From Allacma fusca (lineage: Eukaryota > Arthropoda > Collembola > Symphypleona > Sminthuridae): a DNA stretch of 64,000 bases. Below, piece after piece: positions 48,395-58,420 of the stretch. Location of the stretch: positions 1 to 64,000 of the forward strand of contig CAMXBY010000007.1 in the NCBI GenBank assembly GCA_947179485.1, written 5' to 3'. The stretch's first letter is position 1, and every line of letters starts with the position of its first letter. The notes beneath the pieces are model-generated. The model searched no databases and was not told where the DNA came from. It saw only the letters and a program-made list of their open reading frames with translations. Both the position numbers and the translations under genes were made by a program.

Positions 48395-50598
48395 CTGAAA
48401 AATTATAAGTATTAAAGGTTAAGTAAACATTATTATATTATTATTTTTCACAACTTACAGTAAAGATCTGAAAAAAACCTCCGTTTGGGTTTAAAATCTG
48501 AAAGAAAATTTGCATGCTGATGGGATAATTCTGTAAAATACAATCAATAATAAAAATAAGTCAGGTAATGTTGAAGCATCAAAGAAATTTTGCTTTAATA
48601 ATACGGTGTTGTTGGCAAGGGTAAAGAAACAGACCGTGTAGAAGTAAAATTCTTGAACTGCTTTTATTAACGCTTTAGCATTTGCCTTCATCTTCATAAT
48701 GACCTCCAGGGAGTAGCGTGTAGCTGCTTCTAGCTCAATCTAAAATATAAAATCAACTGAAACTTTTTGAAATAGGACGACAATTTGATAATGCAATATT
48801 TTCCAATACTTAGTTTTGGTTTAAGAAGTTATTTACGGATTATTATCGACTCGATTAAATATTCGGTCTGGCAATTAGAAGTATTTGATTTCGATAGTGG
48901 TATATTTTATTATTAGGCTATTCTCCTGGTTCAAATTGTATGAAGAACACGATAGAAATGTTCAAATTAATTTGGCTCTGATTTTCACAAAAAATTGCAA
49001 CTTGAATGTTTGTATAAACCCCGTTCAACGTACGCGATTATGTAAAAATATCTACTACCTTAACGTTACACAAGCTCGTTTATTCTAAAAATCGTTGCAC
49101 TAAATGTTTATAATTCAAAAAAATGTTTTGGAGAAAAATAGGTAAACTTTACCAATTTTGTGTTCTCAACGCAAGGGTACAACCCCATTAGCACCTCGAA
49201 TGAGTGATCATATAGAATCATTGTTCGGTGATTATACGTCTCTACGAACAAACTTTTGATTTCCGCATCTAAGCTGACATCACCACTTTGAGCTTGGTAC
49301 AAGCTGTTTAGTCTGTGACACACCCAGAAATCATTGCAAAAATATCCCGGAGGAATTTTTCGAGAGCTGTAAATGACATATTGTGGTACACAGATTATTG
49401 AGTGCGCATTACACAATATATAATATACAAATACTGTACAAGGCTGGTAGTCGGAATTTCAGCATCAAGATTTCAAGACAAACATTACATAGGAAAAATA
49501 GTTCTTGGATAATACAGTAAACTTTCAGTACATGGAATTATTTAATAGCAACAAAAAACAAAATATACCATACAATCGCTTACATTTTCGAGACCTGGAA
49601 GAGGTTAGCCATACCGTCAAACGAGGTTTCAATAGAAGATGGTTGAACAATGGTTTCTTCAAAGTTAAATAAATTTTGGTCTTCATTTATAGGAGAAAGC
49701 AATGGACTTCGAATAGATTTAGATGGTTCAGGAAGTTCTTCGATGAGTTTCCTTGCACCGTCATTACTTTGCACCGATGATGATACTGTGTCATCGCTAC
49801 TATTTTAAAAAATGTTACTTTCGCTTACGGTTTAGAAACGAAGTGAGTTAAAAAATCAATGTTGAGCAAATAATTACACAATATATAACATCTTAAAAGG
49901 AGTACACCTTTTCGCTACATTTTCTGCATACCAGGTACGTCTGGCAACACTAGTTGTTTATCATTTTAGTTTATGACGAGCGAACAATAATACTAACGAT
50001 AAAGAAAAGTAACGGCTATTTAATATTTTTTAATAGTAACGAAAATTAACGCTGGAGTATTACCGTTGTAGTAACGGAACGGTAACGCTGAATTGTTTAT
50101 ACGATATTTAGTAATGTAATGATAATTAAAAGCAATTTTAAAACCTATCGTAATAGTGTAACGTAACGTAACGAAACTTTGGATGCGCATCTCTGGTAAA
50201 TTTACATGCACGTATGTATTAACTTACGTAGTTTGAAAACACGATACAGAATTGCTCAAATCCACGTCAGACTCAATCACAATGTACGACAGGCTATCGA
50301 TGTCAAATAAGCCTTCAATATTTGATACACCCCAGCATAAACCTTCCTCCGTTCCCTCTACTAACCTCGGCGTAGATACTGCCAAACAAGGAGTTGTCTC
50401 ATTAATGCATTTATGGATTCCAGTGACATCTGCATTATCGTTTTGATTTTCAGAACTCTGAGAATTAGCAGCACACTGAGCATTTTCACTGGCGTCACCA
50501 TCAATTTCCTTATTCCGTTCTTCACGGTTTTCAGCACTTCTTTGGACATAAAGTCGATGATTTGCCACCGATTTGGTGAATTTACTTCTAAACGTTTT
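48059..50598 (-). CDS. Host gene of unknown function, six exons seen, 5' end missing
   Basis: Six minus-strand segments (50598-50228, 49799-49584, 49366-49153, 48739-48605, 48530-48459, 48394-48059) join into one open frame of 448 codons including TGA/TAA-type stop at 48059-48061. Every junction has GT at the donor and AG at the acceptor, and the phases fit (2, 2, 0, 0, 0). Introns are 428, 217, 413, 74 and 64 bp. The N-terminal half is hydrophilic and low-complexity (SSENQNDNAD; SPLLSPINEDQN). The C-terminal half is helix-like and rich in aromatic residues (EAATRYSLEVIMKMKANAK; DALLWQILYYNLFDQKYP) and ends PTMEFED. I do not recognise the family and see no signal peptide, zinc finger or transposon domain. 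The first exon begins after an acceptor (TATTTCAG), so upstream exons are expected beyond 50600 but were not found. Confidence 0.75.
48459..48530 (-). CDS. Exon e of the unknown six-exon gene (24 codons)
   Basis: This small exon sits between the acceptor GTATTTTACAG and the donor GTAAGTT. It encodes NYPISMQIFFQILNPNGGFF and QIFT in phase 0 at both ends. Confidence 0.7.
48605..48739 (-). CDS. Exon d of the unknown six-exon gene
   Basis: The acceptor is TATATTTTAG and the exon begins IELEAATRYSLEVIMKMK, a predicted amphipathic helix. I place the donor at GTATTA after AACACC (48604 downward). It keeps the frame and gives a 74-bp intron, but an alternative GT (GTCTGT, about 27 bases earlier) also keeps phase 0, so the 3' edge is the least certain boundary. 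Confidence 0.65.
49153..49366 (-). CDS. Exon c of the unknown six-exon gene
   Basis: The acceptor is CATTTACAG. The first C completes an Ile codon, then SRKIPPGYFCNDFWVCHRLN...YDHSFEVLMGLYPCVENTKL follows. The donor is GTAAAG after AAATTG (phase 0). The structured C-terminal part of the protein begins here. Confidence 0.75.
49584..49799 (-). CDS. Exon b of the unknown six-exon gene
   Basis: The acceptor is TTAAAATAG before 49799. The first base completes the Thr codon split by the previous intron, then SDDTVSSSVQSNDGARKLIEELPEPSKS...FDGMANLFQVSK follows. The donor is GTAAGC after AAAAT (phase 2). The segment is Ser/Pro/Glu-rich and probably disordered. Confidence 0.75.
50005..50195. mobile_element. 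Orphan hAT-like end with GTAACG words, inside an intron
   Basis: About 190 bp hold many (A)GTAACG/CGTTAC words, ending in GGATGCGCATCTCTG, which inverted reads CAGAGATGCGCATCC, a hAT-like tip. No partner end or target duplication was found, so it is a half-element or a solo end. It lies in the intron between exons a and b of the unknown gene. Confidence 0.55.
50228..50598 (-). CDS. Exon a of the unknown six-exon gene
   Basis: It follows the acceptor GATATTTCAG and starts in phase 0 with KTFRSKFTKSVANHRLY. It ends ...NSVSCFQT plus two bases before the strong donor GTAAGTT (50227 downward). The encoded ~123 residues are acidic and rich in Ser, Asn and Glu. An upstream stop in the same frame (about 50625) means the exon cannot extend much further. 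Confidence 0.7.
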
Positions 50599-50639
50599 CT
50601 GAAATATCGACGTTAACACTTGTTATCACAAAATCAAGA

Positions 50640-51485
50640 AATACAAATTCTTCTCACATCCCATACCAGAAAACCTTCCTTTTTTCTAAGGTTATAAATA
50701 TCCTATACAAAACCTGAAAAGCTCATCCTATTTGCAAAACACAGACATGCTAGTCAAAACATGAAATCCTGCTATCTGCAACACATGAAGGTCTCTTTTC
50801 CTTCTAAGCAACCATTTAAAAGCTACCAATAATTATTGTCGGTATAATATAACCTGAATCACTCCTATCCATAATCCAAAAATGCTACTTTTATAAAAAC
50901 GAATTATTATGACCTCTAGTACATAAACTACCCAGCTCCCATCTATTATCACCAATTTAATAAAAACAAACCTCCCGTTACCGCTAACCTTAATATTATG
51001 CGGACTAGCGATACCAGTAAATCAAATTTAAACGTAATGGTACAGGTGCAATTCTTCATGAAATGGTCAACTTCTCAGTTGTTACGGAATACCAGAATAA
51101 TTTTGTATCGGACACGGATCAATTTCTAACTCTGCTCATGGATAATTAGGGTAATCCTGGAGAACTGAACAAAAATGCAGAAACAGTGAGAAGCGGTAGC
51201 TGGGTGAGATAATAAGCAAAGACGAGAAGTCTCTGATACTAGGTTGTCTCTCAATTAATTTCAATAAAAAATAATTCAAAATATTTTGTAAGCCACATTA
51301 ACAAACCTTCGTTAATAACGAAATTTCAGCACTGCTACTAACAATCACCGAATGAGTGCAACTCACTTTTACTCGCTAGTGATTAACTACATAACGTGCT
51401 GTTAGTCTAATGAGTAAGCATGATTATGGGTATTTAGTATCTAACCAAATATGCTCCTATTTTGGAAAATACTTTACTAAGTTCA
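50640..51485. other. Non-coding stretch upstream of exon a
   Basis: The stretch is AT-rich without convincing frames. Missing 5' exons of the minus-strand gene could lie here or further right. I found no ATG-containing segment with a phase-0 donor that I would defend. Confidence 0.5.
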
Positions 51486-51672
51486 AATTTAGGTTATGGT
51501 CAAGTCATGGTAAAATCCATAATGGTCAGTAACGGAAAAATTACTTGAAAACAGATCTGTTAATTGTGGAAGAATAATTATCCGTTACTCAAGACTGAAT
51601 AAAACGTGACGTTCATAGTCAAGTCGGGTCCATAGTCAAGTTTGAAATTTACTTGATTTGTGCGCGCCACTG
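51486..51672. mobile_element. Orphan hAT-like end with CAAGT words
   Basis: TCAAGT/ACTTGA words (GGTCAAGTCATGG, TAGTCAAGTCGGG, TTACTTGA) end in GTGCGCGCCACTG, which inverted reads CAGTGGCGCGCAC. This resembles the tips of the CAAGT elements at 53319 and 55388. No opposite end was seen. Confidence 0.55.
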
Positions 51673-52487
51673 TTTGACATTGCAATAAAAGTTAAAACTC
51701 ATTTGTAGCTACTGAGAATTGAATTTTTGATTTATGAAAATGGTAATTAGTTTTCCCATACAAGAACTGGATTTATGTTAAATGGACGGGTAGAGGCAAT
51801 ACGTTTCTCCGCATTAACAGTAACGGGTCTAAAACAACTGGTAATTTTATGGGCAGTGTAAAGTATAATATCTTTAAGAGGAGGGATGCTCTACGGAAAT
51901 AATAAGAATTTAAAATTGAGCTTTATTTGACTAGATCTATCATGGTTAATTTTGATTACAAAATACAAAAGTTTTTGTTAGAAATAAATGATGAGTTGGC
52001 TGTACGTATTTAGAAAACTGTAGTATCAGTCAGAAACTAAACAAAATTTTAAACCATGCGTTAAATGTTTGGCTCCTGTTAACTCACATTCAATGAGACA
52101 ATAAAATATGAAGAAGGTCCTAACTAGCACACCGTAAAAGAGTCAAATGTTGTGTCTCAAATTTATGAAATTTTCGAAATAGTGTCCATTAAATTCGTAT
52201 GCTCAAAATGCTGGTACTCTTGTTGCCTTAAAGACATATTCTACATAATGGACGGACTGAGACTTTTGCTTAGGGCTGCGAAAACTGAGACTGATAAAAC
52301 CAAAGACTGCGTAGCTATGGGCTTGTAATCTTTCGTTTGGTCCGAAAATCGAAGGGTTGGCTTCCAGCACCAATCCACATCATGTCTGTCGAATTATACA
52401 AACGAAACCTTATATCCTGGTCCTAAAATCCTATACATATCTTGGCCCGTCTAGTGTAGGCATTGGGCATACTATAGCTCCTCACGA
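51673..52487. other. Non-coding, no feature recognised
   Basis: No repeat word or domain was noticed. The frame at 52357-52647 runs into the outer hAT element and is not called as a gene. Confidence 0.55.
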
Positions 52488-53694
52488 GTTTGAGTCAGAG
52501 CTGCTTTCAGGTAGCCAAAATTCAAGATCCGTACCTGAACCTGACCCTCGCCTGAATTATCGGATTTTTTCGTCGACCCCAACTTGGCCCTCCGGATCCG
52601 AGTTAATATCCGCACCTGTCAGGTATTGCTTCCCTACCCGCACCTGAAAAAATACCTGAGGTGCGGATCTCAAACAAACCCGACGTTCATTAATTTTGTT
52701 AGAGGAAACTTATAAACATAAGTTCTATCCGAAGACATTATCAAAGTAAATATCATTTACAAATGACATTAAGTTACAAATGCAAAGATTTGTACTAATT
52801 TTAATTGAGTGGTCGCTTTAGAAAGAGACCGCAGATAATCATCATGCTTTTCACGAAGTTAAGGCATAAGTATACGCGAAACAGTTTCCAAATTGATGAT
52901 GTCTATGTCTGCTACAACGCTAAGGCTATGTATGTATATCATGAAATTAATTAGCCAAGTTTGCCTGTGTGTTAATTTAATTGATATGGTGGCTCTCACG
53001 CATGACTAAGTCCCACGTCCCTTTCAGCAATGTAAAGCTACATTAACGTTCAGTTCAGAATGAGTTTCATTCACGTGAACTTTAAATTAAATTATTGCCG
53101 GAAAAATAATTCAAAAATACCTGAAATTGCAAGTTCGGGTTCAGGTATTTTGAATTCGTCGTACCAAACCTGTACCTGACATTGAGCTCAGGTATATTTT
53201 TTAAACCCAAACTTGATCGTAACCCGACCTGTAATATCAGGTGCGGACCATGAATGTACCAGCACATGACCCGAATCTCAGGTACTTTTTTGTAGCGTAC
53301 CCGAGCTTTACCCGAACCCAGAGCTGCGCACAAGTAAGTAGACCACGAGTATTTCAAGTCAAGTTCGCGTTCGGGTCGTGGTCAAGTAAATAAATTTAAA
53401 GCCATGAACGGTTCGGGTCGTGTATCAGGTATTTCACGGACTTGACCATGATTTCTTACCTCAAGTCAAGTTCGTGGTCAAGTATAATTATTTTACTTGA
53501 ACCACAGTACTTGGTCATGTTCAAGTATATATTAAGAAGTACTTGACCACGAACTTGAGTTTTTGGTGTACACGTTCAAGTAATTTTGTTTGCACAAGTC
53601 TTCATGGCTGAGAGAATTTTCAATTCCCTTACGATTCACTATACTAAATAATACTTAAAGCGTCATTTTAGTGCAACCACTTTAAGAGACCTTT

Positions 53695-54450
53695 GGGGGC
53701 ATTCAGAAATTACATCATGTAGACAAGGGGGAGGGGGAGGATAAAATATTTGACGAAAAATGACGAAGAGGAAGGGGGAGTCGACTACTGAATGACGTCA
53801 ATATACTAATGTATAATGTTTGATTCCGAAACTCAGATTCGAGGATCTCTCACACGCTGGAATTGCTTCAATGTAAAATAAAGTTAATCATCTCCTGGAG
53901 TAATTCAGCTCAACAAGTTAATATCGTCGCTGAAGAGGCAAAATGGACTAAGTGCAATTTCGACTAGAAGCAAAATGGTCTACATGCCTTTTTCCTTAAA
54001 GGCAAAACGGAATAGTCGCAAGCTTTCCTGAAAGCAAAATGAACTACTTGCAGTTTTCACTAAAAGCAAAAAGGTGTACATGCGTGTATACTTTCATAAT
54101 GGCAATTCTGCTTTAAAGCGAAATTGTATGTAGACCATTTTGCTTTTAGACGAAATTGTAAGTAGACCGTATTGCTTTTAAAACTTGCTGCATCTATTCC
54201 ATTTTGCATTTAGTAAAACTGCATGTAGACCATTTTGATTTTAATCGAAAATGCATGTGCCTATTCCATTTTGCCACTTCAGCGACGATATACAAGAGAG
54301 TGTGGGCAAAAACTTTAAAGGCGCGTGTAGGGATGACGTTATGTTACGGCGGGGGGAGGGGGGGTGAACTTTAAATGATGAATAATGATTTAGAGGGGGG
54401 AGGGGTCGAAAACGGTAAAAAATGGAATGACGTAATTTCTGGATGCTCCC
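53695..54450. mobile_element. TIR element with GGGGGCATTCAG ends, nested at the third level
   Basis: The inverted termini are GGGGGCATTCAGAAATTAC and GGGAGCATCCAGAAATTAC (17 of 19; similarity continues through RTCAT). G-rich tracts follow inside the left end (AAGGGGGAGGGGGAGG), and their mirror (GGCGGGGGGAGGG, same strand) lies inside the right. The target duplication is unclear because both flanks are T-runs. The superfamily is not recognised. Confidence 0.8.
53921..54291. mobile_element. MITE built of 32-bp repeats in inverted arms, nested at the fourth level
   Basis: The TIRs are ATATCGTCGCTGAAG and CTTCAGCGACGATAT, 15 of 15. The left arm has five head-to-tail 32-bp words, each starting GCAAAA(T/C)GG or a close variant, at a strict 32-bp period from about 53938. 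The right arm has the same word inverted (GACCATTTTGC). A TA target duplication (ATA|TCGTC...GACGA|TAT) is possible. The word is shared with the 36-kb satellite at the other end of the window. Confidence 0.85.
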
Positions 54451-55155
54451 TTTTTTAAATTGTTCCGTGTACGCAAATACAAAAAAACGCTCAACACTCA
54501 TATGACTCCTTAGAAATTGATTTAAATATGTTCGCACCCATTTTTACAATAGTATGTGTCAGCTAAACCTAAAAGAGTTCTGTGCCACCGAATATGTCAA
54601 CTGCGACACCAGACCCAACAGGTACACGAAATCAGAGTAGATCTCCAGTGTACCATCATTCAACATTCAGTGAAAAGGACCAAAAATACAATTTTAATTT
54701 TTACAGACGGTTGTTCGCAAAGTACTGACTGAGTGAAACCTAGTGTGTTAGATACCCATATATTCTTTCGTTACAAATATAAATTTTTCTCCAGTAAAAT
54801 TTAAGATTTTGGTGTCCGACAAATTAAGTTTCTTGTACATGAAAGTTCAAGTTCATGGTCAAGTTCGGGTCATGGTCAAGTCAAGTTGAAGTTGGACCCG
54901 AAACACGAGTATAAAATCATGGTCAAGTAATCTGAGAATTACTTGAAAACCCGAACTTGTTTCATTCAAGTATTACTTGAACTGAAAATGTCAAGTTCGG
55001 GTAATCTTGAAATACGTACTTGAAAAGTCGGGGTCAAGTCAAGTTCGTGGTCGGATCTTTATAAATACTTGACCCGAGCGCAGCACTACCCGAACCCGAC
55101 CCGGCGGGTATTTTTCAGGTACTACCTGATTCCTGCAAGCAGCTCTGGTTTGAGT

Positions 55156-55380
55156 AGATACTCGAATTTCGAGTACGGGTATGTGTTCAGTACGGTATCA
55201 ACTTAAGATTGGTACTTGTACCCGTCGGTCCAGTATCGGTTTTCGTACTCGAACTTGAGTATATTTCTAACGAGTATCAGAGCGAGTACAAGTACGTCCA
55301 AAGAACTTAAACCAAACCAAGCGGGAATTTAGCCCGGCAATTCGAGTACGGTATGGATAACTATTCGACCAGTGAGAAGC
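55156..55380. repeat. GAGTAC/GTACTC-rich stretch
   Basis: Words such as TACTCG, CGAGTAC and AGTACGG recur about a dozen times between 55156 and 55350. This resembles the word-dense terminal regions of the hAT elements nearby, but no clear tip or duplication was found. Confidence 0.5.
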
Positions 55381-55387
55381 TATCAGT

Positions 55388-55615
55388 GCTGCGATCGGGT
55401 CAAGTAATTTCAAAACTTGACCTTGAACTTGACTTTACCACAAAACTTCAAGTAATTTTCAAGGCACAACCTGAACTTGATAACTCGCGTTCGTGTAATT
55501 ACTTGACTTGTCAAGTTCAAGTAATCAAGTAAATTTTCTAAGACCCGAACTTGATCAAGTAGTTACAGTTCCAAACTTGACTTGACCATGACTTGAACTT
55601 GATAATTCAAGTTAA
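55388..55615. mobile_element. Orphan CAAGT-family hAT end
   Basis: It begins CAGTGCTGCGATCGGGTCAAG, close to the inverted right tip of the inner element (TAGTGCTGCGCTCGGGTCAAG), and continues with about 20 CAAGT/ACTTG words to ~55615. No opposite end was seen, so it is a half-element, or one deleted on the right. Confidence 0.75.
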
Positions 55616-55779
55616 ATATCACATGGAATAAAATATAGCTAATAGCTACAATAATTTGTAGAGCTTGTATTGGCAAATTATTTCCTTCAGACTGAAAGCC
55701 AAAAAGTATTCAGAAAGCAATTTTGCTACTATTTGTTATTTAAACCCATTCAAGGACATCCTTGCGCTTATTCTGAGTA

Positions 55780-55961
55780 CAGTAAAATTCCGATATAAGA
55801 GATGCTCAAGGAACCCTACAATTTAGTCCCTTATAAAGGAATTGTATAAAGATACGACTAAGGAATAGTGTAAATGAGATTTGAAAGTTGTGGCCAAATA
55901 AATCCATCCCTTATATCGATACAACTCTTATAAGCTGATCCCTTATAACTTAATTTCACTG
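55780..55961. mobile_element. pogo/Tigger-like MITE (182 bp)
   Basis: The left end is CAGTAAAATTCCGATATAAG. The right end inverted is CAGTGAAATTAAGTTATAAG, followed by internal CCCTTATA words. CAGT-AAA-ATATAAG ends are typical of pogo-group Tc1/mariner MITEs. It is flanked by TA on the left (55778-55779) and CA on the right, consistent with a TA duplication with one change. Confidence 0.75.
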
Positions 55962-56345
55962 CAGATCTTACGAGTACTACATGAATTCAAGATTAGTTAA
56001 TGTTCATACACATACTTATTTAAGCATTACCAGTACTCTTAACTTAATAGTAAATATATCAGTATTTACTTGTTTATTAAATGCTTTTTGTGAACAATAC
56101 AGTAACCCGGACCAACTGGGATTTTTTTTTCGTTTTCTAACTTGCTTGGATTGTGACTGCTGAAGTGCTTTAGCAAGTTCCCAGTTCTTAACTCCTTTTA
56201 CTTTAAAATAATAATAATCATCATTTTATTCAGGTCGATTTTTGGCCAAAGAACTTTGCAACCATTACGATTCATCTTCGCTTACATTCACCAGATATCC
56301 TTTTACTTAGAAAACTGTTTTCTGAGCGCACCAAATCGTGAGCTC

Positions 56346-56429
56346 AAGTAATAATATTACCCACTACTATATCTCTCTTCCAATAATATATTATTGGAAG
56401 AGATGTAGTAGTGGGTAATATTATTACTT
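56346..56429. repeat. Near-perfect palindrome, arms ~40 bp
   Basis: AAGTAATAATATTACCCACTACT... and its inverse meet at CAATAATATATTATTG. The arms differ only by a TC insertion and one substitution. It could extrude as a hairpin. It may be a MITE or an inverted duplication. Confidence 0.85.
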
Positions 56430-56473
56430 TTATTATTATTTTTATTATTATTATTATTATTACTTATTATTAA
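56430..56473. repeat. (ATT)n microsatellite
   Basis: TTATTATTATTTTTATTATT and further ATT units directly follow the palindrome. Confidence 0.9.
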
Positions 56474-56818
56474 GTATACTTAAAAATTAAAGAACCACTT
56501 AGGAAGAGTGGTTGCACAGGATTTTGCCCTATTTTGGACAGAAAATAAAATCTTTTTGAGCAGGTGACCTTTCTATCCCCTGTATTAACGTCGCCATTTT
56601 ACTCAGCTTGAGATACTTCTGAGCTCATTTTATATTGGAATTTATTTACTGAAGTTAAAACTAATAATTCGTAGCAAAAGTATGAATTATTAAGGCAATT
56701 CTTTTATTTCATGGAGAGACCGCTGTGACATCTAATAATGAGCAACGTCAGGTAAACAAAACTTTCATAAAACAGACTTTGCTTTTGAATTTTATCCTTT
56801 GATGTATGACATGCGCAA

Positions 56819-57066
56819 CAGAGCTGCTCAGGTACCAAAAAATCAGGATCAGCACCTGAACCCGACCCGCACCTGACATTTCAGGTAAAAATTTTGCTTC
56901 GACCCGAACTTGCTCAGTCGGATCCGAGCCAATACTTTACTTGTCAGGTATTTTTCGTCGGGTATTTCTAGGATACCCGTACCTGAAAAATTACCTGAAG
57001 TTCGGATCCGATGTAAACCCGACCCGAACCTGACCCGAACCTGAACCCGCACTTGACTTTCAGGTA
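56819..57066. mobile_element. Orphan ACCTGA-family hAT end
   Basis: It starts CAGAGCTGCTCAGGTACC, matching the left tip of the outer element at 52496, and is dense in ACCTGA/TCAGGT, CGACCCG and CGGATCCG words like that element. The frame at 56849-57094 (-) only translates these words. No right tip was found. Confidence 0.75.
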
Positions 57067-57957
57067 TTTCACCTACTGATTTAGTGTTAATCATATTGTT
57101 AGTCTAAGCTGGGCAAAATATTTGCAAGCTTAAATTGTATTCTACATATTTTTAGATTCTTTCGTAGAGCCTACAGTTTAGCCTACATTCATAGATCACT
57201 CCTGAGATTTGACCCTACCAACAACTTGCATACATCACTCCCGAGATTTGTCCCTATACCTACTACCTATATGCATCTTTGTCGGAATTGAACGACAGAG
57301 TAATATTCTTTAAGATCCTCTCTTATTGCGAAGATTTTGTGTATGAATAATTTTAGACAGTTTTACACACTGATTCTGTTGAATCATTTTTTAACTTTGT
57401 ACGACAACAAGTTATTTTGGAGGAAATCTAGACTTAGTGATCTTAGTTAGTAATCTAGACGTGTCAATGCAAATAAAATTGAAATCGTTTGCACTGCAGC
57501 AAGTTAATAAAAGTAAAAAAAAACATATGTTCAAGAAACTCTAGATGGGGGTGTATTCAGCATTTTGGAATATCAATGGCTCGAACATACATACATATCG
57601 TCAGCCAAATTCTAAAAAGTCCCAGTTTTAATGGATACCTCAATTAAAAAGCATGGGTTACGACATAAAAATGTGTTTTTTATAATCTGACCTACGATAC
57701 ATATTTTTTCCTCGAAATATGCAGTTTACATACAAGTGTCTAAAAAATATTAAAAAATTTGAGCATAACCTACTACATAACCCTACCTTCCACTGCCATC
57801 TCTTCAAACTATATATGGTATAAGGATGTTTATTCAGTGTCAATGAATGCAAATAAGTTAACCCAAACTATTTTCTTACATTTTTTACACTAGTTTGTAA
57901 CTACCCCGACGATGCACTTATGCTCAAGAATCTGCACCAACATATGCAGTTAATGTT
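57067..57957. other. Non-coding, no feature recognised
   Basis: A short local echo of CACTCC(T/C)GAGATTTG(A/T)CCCTA at 57195 and 57236 is the only repeat noticed. No convincing gene was seen. Confidence 0.55.
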
Positions 57958-57969
57958 GACACTACCGTA

Positions 57970-58170
57970 ATTCCTCTGTTCCCGTTCCTCTATTCCCGTT
58001 CTGGCTCTTATTGCCATAACGGCTACTGTTCCTGTTCTATTCTTTTATGTGCCCGTTCCTTTATTCCCGTTCCCGTTCCTCTATTTCTGTTCTTCTGTTC
58101 CCGTTCCTCTGTTCCTACTTTTAGCCATCTTGTTCCTTGTTCCTACCTGTTCCTGGTTCCCCTTTTATCT
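57970..58170. repeat. GTTCC(C)-rich degenerate repeat
   Basis: CCCGTTCC and CTGTTCC words recur about 18 times with spacing of 6 to 25 bp. It resembles a hAT subterminal region by word density, but no tip or target duplication could be assigned. Confidence 0.6.
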
Positions 58171-58204
58171 CAAGCCCTTTGTAACTTTGATTTTCAGCTA
58201 CTTT

Positions 58205-58420
58205 AGGGTAATTGTGACTTGACGAGCCTTTGCATAAAGTCATGTAAGTCAAGTGTAGTCAAGTCCGGTGTTTTCGCAAGTTGCCGTGTCTATTCAAGTC
58301 TCACAATATTAACACCATGCGTAGTGAAGTCAAGTTTAATATTTTAAGTGCATTTTGCTTCCTAGTATAGTGAAGTTGTACTTTCATAGCCAATTCTGAC
58401 TTGACTAGGGCAGTAGTGGT
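58205..58420. repeat. AAGTC/GACTTG-rich degenerate repeat
   Basis: Words such as TGACTTGAC, AGTCAAGT and GAAGTCAAG recur, ending in GACTTGACTAGGGCAGTAGTG. It may be an old CAAGT-type hAT end, too diverged to delimit. Confidence 0.45.

Larger units (their letters stand above)
53319..55088. mobile_element. Inner hAT-type element with CAAGT subterminal repeats, nested in the outer one
   Basis: The tips are CAGAGCTGCGCACAAGT and, inverted, TAGTGCTGCGCTCGGG-TCAAGT. The exact 8-bp target duplication CCCGAACC lies at 53311-53318 and 55089-55096, itself a subterminal word of the outer element. The ends (53319-53590 and 54836-55080) are packed with CAAGT/ACTTG words. The core holds a further TIR element. 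There is no transposase frame. Confidence 0.95.
52496..55147. mobile_element. Outer hAT-type element with ACCTGA subterminal repeats, host of a nested insertion
   Basis: The ends are CAGAGCTGCTTTCAGG and, inverted, CAGAGCTGCTTGCAGG (15 of 16). The exact 8-bp target duplication GTTTGAGT lies at 52488-52495 and 55148-55155. Terminal regions carry many ACCTGA/TCAGGT and CCGACCCG words (52500-52680, 53120-53310, 55097-55140). Subtracting the inner element and its duplication leaves about 874 bp, with no coding frame. Confidence 0.95.

Noticed and set aside
53938-54280. CRISPR-like array with a 32-bp period
   Set aside because: The repeats are contiguous without unique spacers, diverged and arranged in inverted arms inside a TIR element in a eukaryotic sequence.
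56348-56428. TAATATTAC nonanucleotide as a CRESS-DNA virus replication origin
   Set aside because: The nonamer lies in the arms of the palindrome, not in the loop, and no Rep-like frame is nearby. The AT-rich context makes a chance match likely.
57958-58420. A single TIR element spanning the GTTCC-rich and AAGTC-rich stretches (CACTACCG...CAGTAGTG ends)
   Set aside because: The inverted match is only about 7 bp, the flanks give no duplication, and the two terminal words differ.
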